Program-made: the position numbers and the translations under genes
The notes under the pieces: model-generated
Told to the model about the DNA's origin: nothing
Databases searched by the model: none
Seen by the model: the letters and a program-made list of their open reading frames with translations, nothing else
Assembly: GCF_019578655.1 (NCBI RefSeq)
Contig: NC_063260.1
Location: forward strand, 22,778,888 to 22,842,887
Source of the DNA: Ricinus communis
Taxonomy: Eukaryota > Streptophyta > Magnoliopsida > Malpighiales > Euphorbiaceae
DNA: 64,000 bases
Reading direction: 5' to 3'
In this document: positions 12,501 through 23,710 of the stretch, in pieces
Numbering within the stretch: the first letter of the stretch is position 1
How the letters are laid out: every line of letters begins with the position of its first letter

Positions 12501-14408
12501 AATGCTGCATGAGGTGTGTTTAGGAATTACACCATTGATGCAGAAGGGTTATTTTTTTTGTTGCACAATAACTTCTTCTGTCAAACTAACTATGTGGAAG
12601 TTCCATATGAAGTATCTAATGCTTTGGTTCTTTCTTTATAGTCTTCCCTAATGTGCTATTTTTCAGAGTGTTGAAGAAGCTGAATGTCGAAAAGCATATG
12701 ATATTGCCATGGAGGTTTATAGGTCTACTTTTAACCGTTCGAAGCTGCCAGAGGAAGTAAGTGGCACTTTCTTCCAAGTTATTTGGTGATTTCCATCATT
12801 TTCTAATTTTCATGATGGTAGGTTGCTCTGAGGGAAGCACATGAAGAAGCAGTACGGAAATCGCTGGATGCATTCAATGCAAGTGCTGTAGGGATTGGTG
12901 AGACAAGGAAGAAATATGAAGGGCTTCTGCATAAAGAATTGAAAAAGGCATTTGAGGTAGTGGATATTCAGAAAAATTGAATCAAACATATAACTTGAGT
13001 CCTGTTTTGGTTATTGAATCTATCTCTAGGTCATCCGTTTGAATGAAGTGAGAATCTTATATTCCAATTTTTAGAGTTAAGTACTGATTGATCCTGTAGT
13101 AGCCAAAGGGGAAAACGAAAAAGGTGCTAGTTTTGCTTCTGTAGGCAATGGAAGCTTTGTTTGCAAGTTATAGGAAGTTGTGATGTAGCCTCTTTTTCTC
13201 CATTGAGCCAGAAGTAGATTCCTTATCTTGTTATATGTTTGGATGTTGAGATGAATCTTGCATGAGTGGTTGTTACTGGTGCAGGATTATAAGAGGATCA
13301 CATTTATGGAGGCAGACTTGCGATGCTCAAATGCTATACAGAAAATGGAAAGGAAGCTTAGAACAGCTTGTCATTCTTCGGATGCAAATGTGGACAATAT
13401 TGTGAAGGTAAGTATACTTTTCGAATTGATTGACTTATGCTTGAGCTGTCATGAGCACCTCCAGAATGAGGGATGAGGTGACATGCATCTCCATATCCCC
13501 AAGGTTCTTTTTGTGATTGTGCTTTGCCCTAATATAGTTTCAGAACTCCGTGGCATCTTTTAATGGTAATAAGTTATGTTCTTGTGCAGCTTCTTGATGG
13601 TTTTCTATCTGATTATGAAACATCATGTCATGGTCCAGGGAAATGGCAGAAATTAGCCATTTTCCTACAACAAAGGTCTCTATCTATTTCTCTTTCCATA
13701 CTCTTCCCCTTTTGTCATTTCTGAAATTTTGCAAATTGAATTTTGGAAAAGAAATCAAAGTAAAGATTTTATGGTATGACTGCAGTTTGGAAGGCCCAAT
13801 ATGTGACCTTGCCAAGAGGCTTAATGATCAAATTGGATCTGAGAAGAGTTCCCTCATGTTAAAGTGTCGCTCTATTGAGGATAAGATGACATTGCTTAAC
13901 AAGCAATTGGAAGCTAGTGAGAAACACAAATCTGAATATATGCAACGTTATAATGAAGCTATCAATGAAAAGAAGAAGCTGGCTGATGACTATATGAAGC
14001 GCATATCTGATATGCAAAGTAGTCGCAGTTTGCTGGATGAGAGGTGTTCAAGCTTAGTGAAAGCATTGGAATCTGCCAAGCAAGAAATGTCAGACTGGAA
14101 AAGAAAGCATGATCAGCTCTTATCGAAACAGAAAGCTGATGAAGACCAGACCAGTTCAGAAATTGCAGTTCTCAAGTCTCGAAGCAGTGCCACTGAAGCA
14201 AGGCTGGCTGCTGCTCATGAACAAACTAAATCTGCTCAGGAAGAGGCCGCAGAGTGGAAAAGAAAATACGATATTACTGTAAGAGAAACAAAAGCTGCTT
14301 TGGAAAAGGCAGCAATTGTACAAGAACGGACAGGCAAAGAGACCCAATTGAGGGAAGATGCTTTGCGAGAAGAATTTTATAGTCAATTGGCTGAAAAGGT
14401 GCTCTTTC

Positions 14409-14443
<35 letters not shown>

Positions 14444-15778
14444 ATCATGTGCATGCAAAAGGATACCCTCCCCCCCCCCCCAAAAAAAACCCCCCAATTC
14501 ATGTGATTAGACAATTCAGGATTTATGCATTAATGAATATGCAGGAAAGAGAAATAAAGGAGAAAAATGGGAGAATCGAGCATGCTGAGCAGTGTTTGAC
14601 GACCCTAAACTTGGAGTTAAAGGTATGTTTATCAAATCATTACTATGTGGCAACAAAGTATCACCTCTGTTTCATATTCCCCCAAATATGAAAACATTGT
14701 GCAAAAGCTTAGATGGTCTGTTTAACCTTTGCAGGCTGCTGAATCAAAGATGAAGAGTTTTGATTCTGAAATATCATCCCTAAAGCTTGAAATCAAGGAA
14801 TGGAGTGAAAAGTTTGAGTCTGCAAATGCTAAGGCTCAATCTTATGAGAGAGAAGCTAGGATATTGGAGCAAGAGAAGATCCATCTGGAGCAGAAGTACG
14901 GATCTGAGTTTGAGAGATTTGCAGAAGTCCAAGATAGGTGTCATCATGCTGAAAATGAATGTAAGAGGGCTACTGAATTGGCTGATAAAGCACGCGCTGA
15001 TGCAGCCTCTGCCCAAAGGGAAAAGAGCGAGCTTCAGAAATTAGCAATGGAAAGGTTAGCCCAAATAGAGAGGGCAAAGAGGCATATTGAAAGTTTGGAA
15101 AGAGAGAAAAATGACCTGGCAGATGAAGTTGATAGAATACGCATAACGGAGATGGAGGCTGTCTCAAGAGTTGCACTTCTGGAGGCAAGGGTTGAAGAAA
15201 GGGAGAAAGAAATAGAATTATTGCTGAAATCAAATAATGAGGAGAGGGCCAGTAATGTTAAAGCCCTGAAGGAGCTCTTGGATGCTGAGCGAAAAGCCCA
15301 TAGTGTTGCTAACAAACGGGCAGAGGACTTCTCTCTTCAGTTGGAAGAAGCAAGGGCAAAACTTGATGCACTACAGCAAGAGTTTACTTCAGTTCGTTTG
15401 AATGAGTCAGCATTAGACAATAAGCTGAAGGCAACTTCCCATGGTAAACGTTTGAGAAGTGATGATGTCGAGATGGGTGTAGGATCTGTCCAAGACATGG
15501 GTACAAACAACAGAAGTTTAAGACAGAGTAAGAAGTCCAGGAGCACAAGCAGCCCCTTAAAGTACACACATCCAGAAGATGGTGGTTCAGTGTTCATGGG
15601 TGATGAGGATAACCAGAGTCAGCAAACTGATCAGGAAGACTATACAAAGTTCACAGTGCAGAAACTTAAGCAGGAGCTGACAAAGCATAATTTTGGTGCT
15701 GAGCTCCTTCAGTTGAAAACTCCAAACAAGAAAGACATTCTTGCCTTGTACGAGAAATGTGTTCTCCAAAAGTCATAA
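9563..15778 (+). CDS. GBPL3: Guanylate-binding (GBP) family GTPase with long coiled-coil tail
   Basis: I assembled 14 exons with GT-AG borders: 9563-9817, 10153-10314, 10464-10529, 10706-10849, 10954-11067, 11326-11427, 11550-11735, 12667-12756, 12822-12956, 13285-13407, 13590-13675, 13786-14398, 14545-14622 and 14735-15778. They keep frame throughout and give 1065 residues. The large-GTPase domain shows P-loop GRARQGKS (73-80), DTEG (129-132) and the GBP/atlastin-type RD base-recognition pair (R209-D210, split by an intron). An alpha-helical middle follows, then a coiled coil from about 470 to 920. Next come a charged, serine-rich segment with basic KR clusters (likely nuclear targeting) and a C-terminal SAP/HeH-like motif (FTVQKLKQELTKHNFGAELL). 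Family knowledge: plant GBPLs act in defence-related nuclear condensates and at the nuclear envelope. The GBPL3 assignment (Arabidopsis At5g46070) is from memory of length and tail. The ATG at 9563 is the first in frame. Confidence 0.92.
14412..14495 (+). repeat. (CT)n tract followed by C12, A8 and C6 runs
   Basis: A dinucleotide CT run (14412-14441) starts 13 bases after the exon-12 splice donor of the GBPL gene. It is followed by twelve C (14470-14481), eight A and six C. All of it lies inside the 146-bp intron 12. It should be length-polymorphic, and it is unusual to find so much simple sequence in so short an intron. Confidence 0.9.
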
Positions 15779-18240
15779 GCTTCTTAGAGTTGGCGTGTAT
15801 ATGAGGGTGCTTGTAATCTACTGGGAGTTTAGTCAATAGGTCAGTGTGAGAATATTAGGTAGTTTTAATCCTTTGGGGTTTCTGTTAAGTTATATATGGA
15901 TTTGGAAGATCTTGTTGATGTAACAAATTAGGGTCCGTTAATACTCTGCGGTGAGGGTCAGAAGTATTTCATCTCTAGTTTTTCGCGTCTCTTAGAATCC
16001 CTTTTGAGAATACCGTTTCTAGAATTTGCTCGTGGCAGAGCTGAGTGTGTGGCGTGTGGTCCATTTCCTGGACAGCGTGGATCCAAGTGTGTAACCCTAG
16101 GTGAAGACTCCATTTCAGAACTTGCTGAATCTACAATTTCATATTGACTTTGATTTTTAATATTCCTGAACCTTAGATAAAGAACAGGAATTTTTCAATC
16201 ACATCTAAGGGTATGTCACTGGTATATTTAGTCCCGCTGATGCAACTCAATACCAAAGGTAAAAATCGTTCCATCCCGCGAATGTCTAATTGCGATCAGT
16301 TAAGCCGCCACGAATTAGTTCATAATCATTTTCATCTAGTGAGTTTTCAATAGGTGTTTTATTGTGTGCAGACCTCTCGGCCAATGATGGTACCAATTAA
16401 TATTGCAATGATGGCGATGATGTAACTCATCTAACTTTTTATTTATGCCTGCCGCATTTTATTAGTATTGAGAAAAGAATACTATTTTTCATTAAAAAAA
16501 GAAGTACTAAAATTAGATGTCTATTAATGTCTTAATTTGCTTGATTTTAGTATATTGTTGATCTAATTCCATTAATCCGACAATTCTCTCAAGTTGTCGG
16601 TAATTTCATTTTTACAGTCCATGTCATATTTGTTTTTTAGTTAAAAATATATATATATATATCTACTACCACACTAAATATGTGCATTCATAGTTTATGC
16701 TAGGCAATAGGAATTTACCATGTGAGTTCCATCTTATCAATAGAAAAAACATAAAAATATAATTTTTGCTTGGAGATGTTACCATACTGTCGTTCTTAAG
16801 AGTTATAAATTAGAAATCAATAGTGCATTTTCAATCAGACCAAATATTAGCATTTCAAGGAAAATAAAAACAGTAAAATGATCTTATAAGAATATATGCA
16901 TGAAATTAATTAATATTGGCAAATAAGAAATGAACTCGTTAACGCTGGTATTTTCCTTCGGACGTGCTTCACAAGGATCATAAGCAACGTCACAAGAAAC
17001 TTTAACATTTTGCTAAGAGACCACTGCAACATAAGTCTTTTGGTCCCTAAATCATAAGCCAATGAGACAATGGCTCTACTGTTTAATGTGGTCGCGATGA
17101 ACAGTCACCAGCGCTGCACATTCTTATGAATGTCGTTGCCAGTTTTATAGTGCTGACAACAGAATACGCATAGGTTCATAAATATTTTCTTATGGACGCC
17201 ATAGATACTTCCCCTCTAGGTTCATATTTTACCAGCGTTCTCTTTTGTCGCTGCCAAATCTAAATTACGAGTATTACATTGTCAATTTGTAAATGAGATT
17301 TTTGTTTCCTATTCATATATTTTCGTTTCCTAAAAGAAAAAAAGACTCGTTTATTTTTAACCAATGAATTATTTTATTAAAGTCGGTTAATAGTATCATA
17401 ACTAATTCAAATGATCGTCTCGCAATCTCAGTTCATAATTGAAACTTGTCTGGTAAGAAAGACATATGTATAGGTGTTGCCACGAACACTGCATATCATC
17501 CGCCAATTGAGTTTTTTCTTCTTTTTTTTTGACTTTTCTCCCTTTGGCTTCCGCAGCTTGCTTTTCTGCCTGTACCACTGTTCAGATTCTTTTGGGTGTC
17601 TAATTGTAACCAACCCAGTTTGGTTATTTCCAGAACATACTAAAAGAATCAAACAGCTCATCTTCGTACATCCGCCTTTTACTTGTTCGTTTTCTTTGTC
17701 ATAAGATGGTGATGAAACCCATTACAACGAATAAAATTAAATTTAACTAATACTAATGGTTGTATAGTCCAAGAAAATGACTTGTCAACAAAGTTCCTTT
17801 TCTTCTTTTCCAGGTTACAGCAGTCTCCGGCCATCTTTTGAATTTGTTATCAGTCAAATTTCGAATTCAGGTATATATCAAATATGTTAATCTATAGGTT
17901 TCAAAATGTATATGTCAGCTAGATAGCTTGGCTAATAAGTATTATTTGCTTATTAATAAAACAAAGAAAGATTATATATTTCCTTATATTATATCAAAGG
18001 AAAGCCCATCTTCATAGACCAGTATTCTATTCTTTTCGGAAAAGATACAAAGGAAAAGTGCAAAGCCGTTGGCCAAGAGGCAGTATACCAGTCCTCAAAC
18101 AGCTTCCTTCTATAGCACATTTATATTATCTTGCCTTTAAGTTGTATTTCTAGTCACTGACTTAATTATTGATACAATGTTGGAATTTTTATTATCTTTG
18201 TATTCTCTCATTAGCAATATCAAAAGAATTGGACAAATTA
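15779..18240. other. 3' UTR of GBPL gene and intergenic spacer
   Basis: The first 150-300 bases after the stop are probably 3' UTR. The rest has several GC-moderate patches (about 15900-16400, 16920-17230, 17460-17880) with no frame that continues. At 17815-17871 an exon-like piece lies between cccttttccag-type and CAG|GTATAT-type borders, but it is only 19 codons long and has no partner exons. Confidence 0.5.
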
Positions 18241-18614
18241 GGGTAAATTTCCCATATGGTACCAAAACTTAGGACTATATATCAATTTGATACCAAGACT
18301 TTAATTTGAATTAAAATGGTACCAAGAGTACAGAAAAGTATATCAACTTAGTCCAAATGTCCAATTTTCGACAACGGATGGTGACGTGACAAGCTGAAAA
18401 GACAAAGTTAATTGACGTGGCACACGCTGAGGGGCGAAACAACCGGAATATATCTCTTCAGCTTGCCACGTCATCATCTGTTGTCAAAAATTGAGCATTT
18501 GGACTAAATTGATATACTTTTCTGTGCTTTTGGTATCATTTTGATTCAAATTAAAGTTTTTGTATCAAATTGATATACAGTCCCAAAGTTTGGTACTAGC
18601 TGGGCAATTTACCC
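18241..18614. mobile_element. Mutator-type foldback MITE with 9-bp target duplication
   Basis: The 374-bp element is almost entirely two inverted arms of about 160-170 bp. The left end gggtaaattt is answered at the right by caatttaccc, and internal words pair the same way (tatcaatttgatacca, cagaaaagtatatcaa, agtccaaatg, gacaac). The direct repeat gacaaatta flanks it exactly at 18232-18240 and 18615-18623. Nine-base target duplications and long inverted arms point to the Mutator superfamily. No coding capacity. Each arm carries an ACGT core (tgacgtgaca; gccacgtcatc) that could bind bZIP factors. Confidence 0.9.
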
Positions 18615-18623
18615 GACAAATTA

Positions 18624-19640
18624 TGTGTTTAATACATGTTAAAATATATCTTATTTTAGAAAGAAAAAAGAAATTGAAAAGAATATATATAGGAATAGCA
18701 TAAATATGCATAATTTGCAAAATTTATTAACTAAACTTAGTCTATCAGGTGCAATAAACTAAAGAAATGTAGCTCTTATAGATAAATTTAAATTAATAGT
18801 TTGATCAATACTGTTTTTTGTATAAATTTAAAAAACTTCGAGATTGAATTTTTTTAACCAGCATTCACCAACATTAATGAATTGGTGAGTGATAAGAGAT
18901 AGCTATTCCATGTTCTACATCCCAGAACCTATTGAGTTTCCATAAAATTCATAAGAAAAATATGTTTGTATCAAATAAAAAAAAAAAAGAAAAAGAAAAG
19001 AAGAAGTTGCAAAGACAAGTCAAGTCACTCCCCAACACATATATGTAGCCCTTCTCTGCTTATTAAGTTTAAATAAATACTTCATTGGGAACCAAATTAA
19101 TTGTACTAATAAGAATTTGAAACAAATCCATAACGAATTCGATGAGCCAATTGAGCGGAGTGACTATATTTTATTTAGAATTATTGTTTTCAAAATTTAA
19201 TAATTTTAAACTCTAAAAATTTCAAATTCAAATGCATGCATGAATATAAACTCTACACAGAAATTTCACTCTACTAACTGTATATATATATGTAGAACAA
19301 CAGTGACTAGCAAAGCTTATGCAAGAAAAGAAAGTCATCTTTGTACACTCGTACCATATAAGTGCATATGCTCACCATAATAACAGTCTCAACCCTTGTT
19401 TTCGCTGCTTAAACTACTATATTAGCCAGAAAGTGTCATGGTCAAATCTTCCAAGAATCTGAATCTTGAGCTTTTTACAAAAATTAAAGAAGCCGTACGT
19501 ACGTTCATATCATTCCCCAATCCTCATCTCCTTCACCCAACTACATCTCTGTGGAATAAGTTATATATATATGACTGCTACACCACAACAGCAATACCAA
19601 CCAAAACAGTCTTTGTCATTGCTGCTCTACTCATGCATCT
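18624..19640. other. Intergenic spacer and 3' flank of the NAC gene
   Basis: This is AT-rich DNA between the MITE and the NAC stop codon. The part nearest 19640 should hold the NAC 3' UTR, which is transcribed leftwards. A TATA-like run and scattered short frames are present, but nothing supports another gene. Confidence 0.5.
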
Positions 19641-22600
19641 CTATTTTCTCTGAAGCTTTCCTTTGCTTGTTTCTGCAACCAATCGAAAAAAGGAAGACCC
19701 CTCACCTTGAACAACCAAATTTGGGATTAACTGAGGTGGGCTTTCTCTATTATGGCTTTCATGATGATCATAAGAGATGAAAGCTGGATTATAGTAATCA
19801 ACAAAAGACGGATGTGTAGCTATAGGGTTGTTGTCATCACTACTTCGATTTGTCATGCTGGTGCCACATTGTCTAGGTTGAGTTTGATAGAAAACCTTTG
19901 AAACAACTAACTCTCCGTCTTTCTCTTCCTCATTGCTGCCAAGATGGTACTGGTGCATAACCCAGTTTGTCTTTTCAGGTTTCTTTTGTCTGCCATAGTT
20001 TGTGTAGAGAACCAAAATCTTTTTAAATCCCTTCACCATCCCACCAGATACAACTGGCCTAGTCTTGCCTGTTTTGTGCCATCGGGTCTCACTTCCATCT
20101 TCATCAGTGTGCACTTTTCTTCTTTTTCTAGTTCCGGTTGTGTATGCCTTTGAAGGCCTGTGAAAGAAGTGGCGGATCTGGCCATCATTGCTTACTCCTG
20201 CACGATAAGATTGTATTTAGAGACACAAGACGTTTTCTTACATTTTATATTTTCTGGCTAAGATATGGTAGCATTTTTTATTTAATCAAATCTAATTCTC
20301 CTATAGTTTCAGAGCATATGACACGATTACATTTTATCTTGCTGCCGTTGATGCAATTGTGAATGACCCCAGTAATAGTGTATTAATATTGGTGACTAGA
20401 CATCGAAGAACCATCACTAGATACAGTAAAACTTTTCTAAATGAATGCTCTCATAATTAATAATTTTAATACTTAAACAAAAAATCAAAACAGGCCGCAT
20501 TTTATAGGAATAGTAATTTAATAATTTATAGCTTTAATATAAAGTATATAATCTTTTGTTCAAAATGTATACCCTAATAACTAATAACTTCTCATACTTT
20601 TACAATTAGTTTTTTTTTTTCTTTTTATAAAGATGTATAAGTAGCTTTGATAATATATGAACAATAAATATATATAAGACTGAAAAATATATGAGGACAT
20701 TCTAATTATCTAGAAGTATGTAGACACTATGTATAAATTGTTTTTAAGTAAATGCATAGTATACACATAAATAATTACAAAAATGATGGATCAAAACATG
20801 TTAAAGATTTGATAATGAAATGCTTAAATCTTTAAAATTTGTAACTTTTAAATGTTTATAAGGCCATAAACCATATCAATAGAAAATAATAAGTTATCCT
20901 TTTAGAAAAAATTATAATAGGTATATGAATATGGTAATATTTGATAGTCAAATGTTTATATTTTTAAAAATTATAATATACATTCAAAAATTATTGACAT
21001 TTAAGTGTGTGAAGCCGGCTACTATACAAAAAAATTTTAACTGTTGTAACTTTAGAGTAAAAGATAATCTCTACATCTAAAGGGGAAAATCTTTTATTGA
21101 AATACTAAAAATCATAAAAATAGTTTAAAAAAATTAAACATAATAGGTGTCATAAATAGAAGTACAAATAATCAAAATTAATATTCTCAACAATAATTAA
21201 TTTCGTTTTAGATATGTAAAGTTGTGGCAGTGGATTGTAGAAGATATGGTATTGCTCAATATTAGAAATAGATTTTTGGCAAAATCCATTACTAAGCCTC
21301 TAAACTTTTCTGTTTTAATTTATTGAACTCTTGAAATCTTATTTTATTTTATTGAATCATTGCATTTTTATTTTTGATTTTATTAAAAATTTATATATAT
21401 TTATAAATTTTTTGTTTATTCTATTGAGCTCTTATACTTTTATTTTTACTTTGATTAGGGACCATTAAGTTCTCAATATAAGCAAAAACAAAAGTATAAA
21501 GACCCATTAAAATAAAATAAAACTGAAAAACTTAAAAGCTTAAATATATATTTTACCTAATTTTTTTAGAAAAATCAATGAATGTAAATGATAGTGTAAT
21601 AGTGGTAGTCCGAACAATGAAATGAATCTATAAAAGAAAATATTATTTAAAAGATTTTCTCATCAATTTATTTGTTTTAATTTATTCCAAGGTGAGGATC
21701 TTAGTTCTAATGTTCTACGCCAATAACTGTTATTAACATATATATATTCAATATAAAAAAAAATATTAATTTAAATTATAACTTTTAAAAATTCAAACAT
21801 TTGATTATCAATAATTTATACTTTTACACACTAAATTATAGCTTGAAATAAATATAAAAGAAAAACTTTGTAGTTTTAATCATTGACAAAAATAAAAATG
21901 TAATTTATTTTGTGATAAAAAACTGCCTTGCGATTTTCTTCGTTAACAAATTATCGTAAAACATACTAATGTTGCCTGTTAGCTTTGATATAGTTTCATA
22001 TCTTATAATAAATGTGACATTTTTGTAAAATTGTAGCATCAATCGTTTGTTTGTTTTATTCGTAGTTAAATGTTTGTTTTCTGCATTGTCACAAAAACAA
22101 GCGCCAAATATTCACACCACATATAGCAACAATCTTTTCACATGTCGCTAAAATATTATTGCTATTCTATAGTAATAGTAATTCCTCATCGGTCCATTAT
22201 AAAATCGTTAAAAAATGCAAATTTTCTTGTGATAATTATATTTATTTCTTATAACTTTCAAAATTTAATATTTAATTATTAAATTTTAATAAATTTACAC
22301 ACTATGTAATTATTTTTTTATACAATGAATTAATGTAATATTAATTTAGAGGTATCCTATACTTCAATGACAATTTCCATGATATTGAATGCATAAAAAC
22401 ATACTAAGTTGGAAAATGCCAGCTACTGATTGCTTATATGCTCATTACAAGAGCGCGATGATATCAATGAATACTAAAGTTTGTAATAATTTAATTTATT
22501 CATAAATTTTTAAATCTGATAATATGTGAAAACATAAAGTAATTGAAAATAAAATAAAGAAGTAAGAAATTAAAAATAACAATGTAAGAATTGAAATAAA

Positions 22601-23510
22601 AATAAAAAATAAAAATGGTATTATAGTTATAGATTAAAAAATAGAAAAAGAAATTAATTTTTATAAATTCTTATTTAAAAAATAATTAATATTAATAATT
22701 CTATATGACAAAATATAATAATTCTATATGATAAAATATAGTTAAAGCATGTGTTTCAGCTTTCACACGTGTGTGTGTATATATGTATATTTGCAGCTTT
22801 AATGTTTCTCAGTTTTTTTTTTAATTTTCTTTTACAAGTCATCCAGAATTACAAATAGAGACAGAACATGAAATGATTAATTTATTTTCTGACTTTGGAG
22901 TTGCAGTGCATTACTGCGCCCACAATTCATACTTGAATATGAAGCTAATCTCAGAAGGATCTACTTAATTAACAAGATTATTAACCACCTTGCTATATAT
23001 GCTAGCAGGAATTAAAAAAAGTAACTAAAATTAAACAATCAAAAATTTACCTGGTAGCTTCTCTGGATGAGTATAACAAATTCCATTCTCCCCTTCCAAT
23101 GTTGGGATAAACTCATCAATTAATGGGTGGAGTTTCCTCGTATCAGATAACACCTTTGCCTCTAAATGTTCAAGAATTTCTTGGTCAGTTGGATCAAACT
23201 TTACACCTGCCGGTAAACCTGGCAAATCTTGGATACCAGCAGCTGCCTATAATTTGTCCCAGAAACGGGAAAAGATAAAATCAGAACACGCATAATACAA
23301 ACAATTCCAACAAACAACAGCAAGACAAGCTAAGTCAATATTTACCTGATCTTGCAATTCAATGTTATGGCCACAAGAAGGGCAAGTTATGATTAGAATT
23401 TCATTGGGTTTCTTGTCGACAAAGGTTGTGTTTTCTTTTGGGATGGCGGCGCCTGCTGTGACTAATTGAATGGCTCTCTCATCGACTGAATTGTTATTGC
23501 ACCATGTCAT
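19641..23510 (-). CDS. SND3: NAC transcription factor, SND3/NAC010-like
   Basis: Three exons on the minus strand give 305 residues: 23510-23346, 23246-23051 and 20197-19641, all with GT-AG borders (phase 0, then phase 1). I chose ATG 23510 because the only longer reading needs a GTG, and family members start M-x-W-C in the same way. The N-terminal extension has a CPSCGH motif (43-48). The NAC domain follows with [17 protein letters not shown], then [52 protein letters not shown] and [12 protein letters not shown]. The SND2/SND3 clade consists of nuclear activators of secondary cell-wall thickening acting below the SND1/VND switches. Details such as IPTLEGENG and the tail [11 protein letters not shown] favour SND3 (At1g28470) over SND2. 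Intron 2 is 2853 bp and contains a MITE. Confidence 0.92.
21278..21557. mobile_element. Small inverted-repeat MITE inside NAC intron 2
   Basis: The ends ggcaaaat... and ...attttacc are inverted repeats that continue imperfectly inward (aagcctctaaacttttctgtttta against the complement of the right arm). Flanking nonamers tagattttt (21269-21277) and taatttttt (21558-21566) match at 7 of 9 bases, which would fit a Mutator-type target duplication that has aged. The arms are weaker than in the 18241 element. There is no coding capacity. Confidence 0.5.
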
Positions 23511-23696
23511 TTCCTCCACTTTTTATTCTTTGCCCATATCACAGTCTTTCTCTTTCTCCTACAAAAGGAATCAAGAACTGCTGATAGCTAGAACTGCTAC
23601 TGCATCAGAATAAGAACAGACCAGAAAAAGAAATGAGATAAAAACACGCAACTACAGAAAGAAAAAAAAGAGAGGCAAGAATCAAGAAAAGCTTGT

Positions 23697-23705
23697 CTTT
23701 TTATA
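23697..23705 (-). promoter_or_regulatory. Possible TATA box of the NAC gene
   Basis: On the minus strand the word TATAAAAAG lies about 190 bases upstream of the NAC start codon. A second candidate (TTTATAG context) lies a further 30-40 bases up. The position is reasonable for a plant core promoter with a leader of about 150 bases. It rests on sequence word and distance only. Confidence 0.35.
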
Positions 23706-23710
23706 AAAAC

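Noticed and set aside
14156..14497. Minus-strand open frame over the GBPL coiled-coil exon and CT tract
   Set aside because: It is antisense to a well-supported exon, and its Glu-Arg run is just the complement of the CT repeat.
17815..17871. Exon-like piece reading VTAVSGHLLNLL, with splice-like borders, faintly like a topoisomerase III segment
   Set aside because: It is only 19 codons, no neighbouring exons were found, and the resemblance covers a handful of residues.
23508..23519. Upstream start for the NAC gene (three residues longer)
   Set aside because: It requires a GTG start. The ATG at 23510 gives the M-x-W-C start seen in the family.
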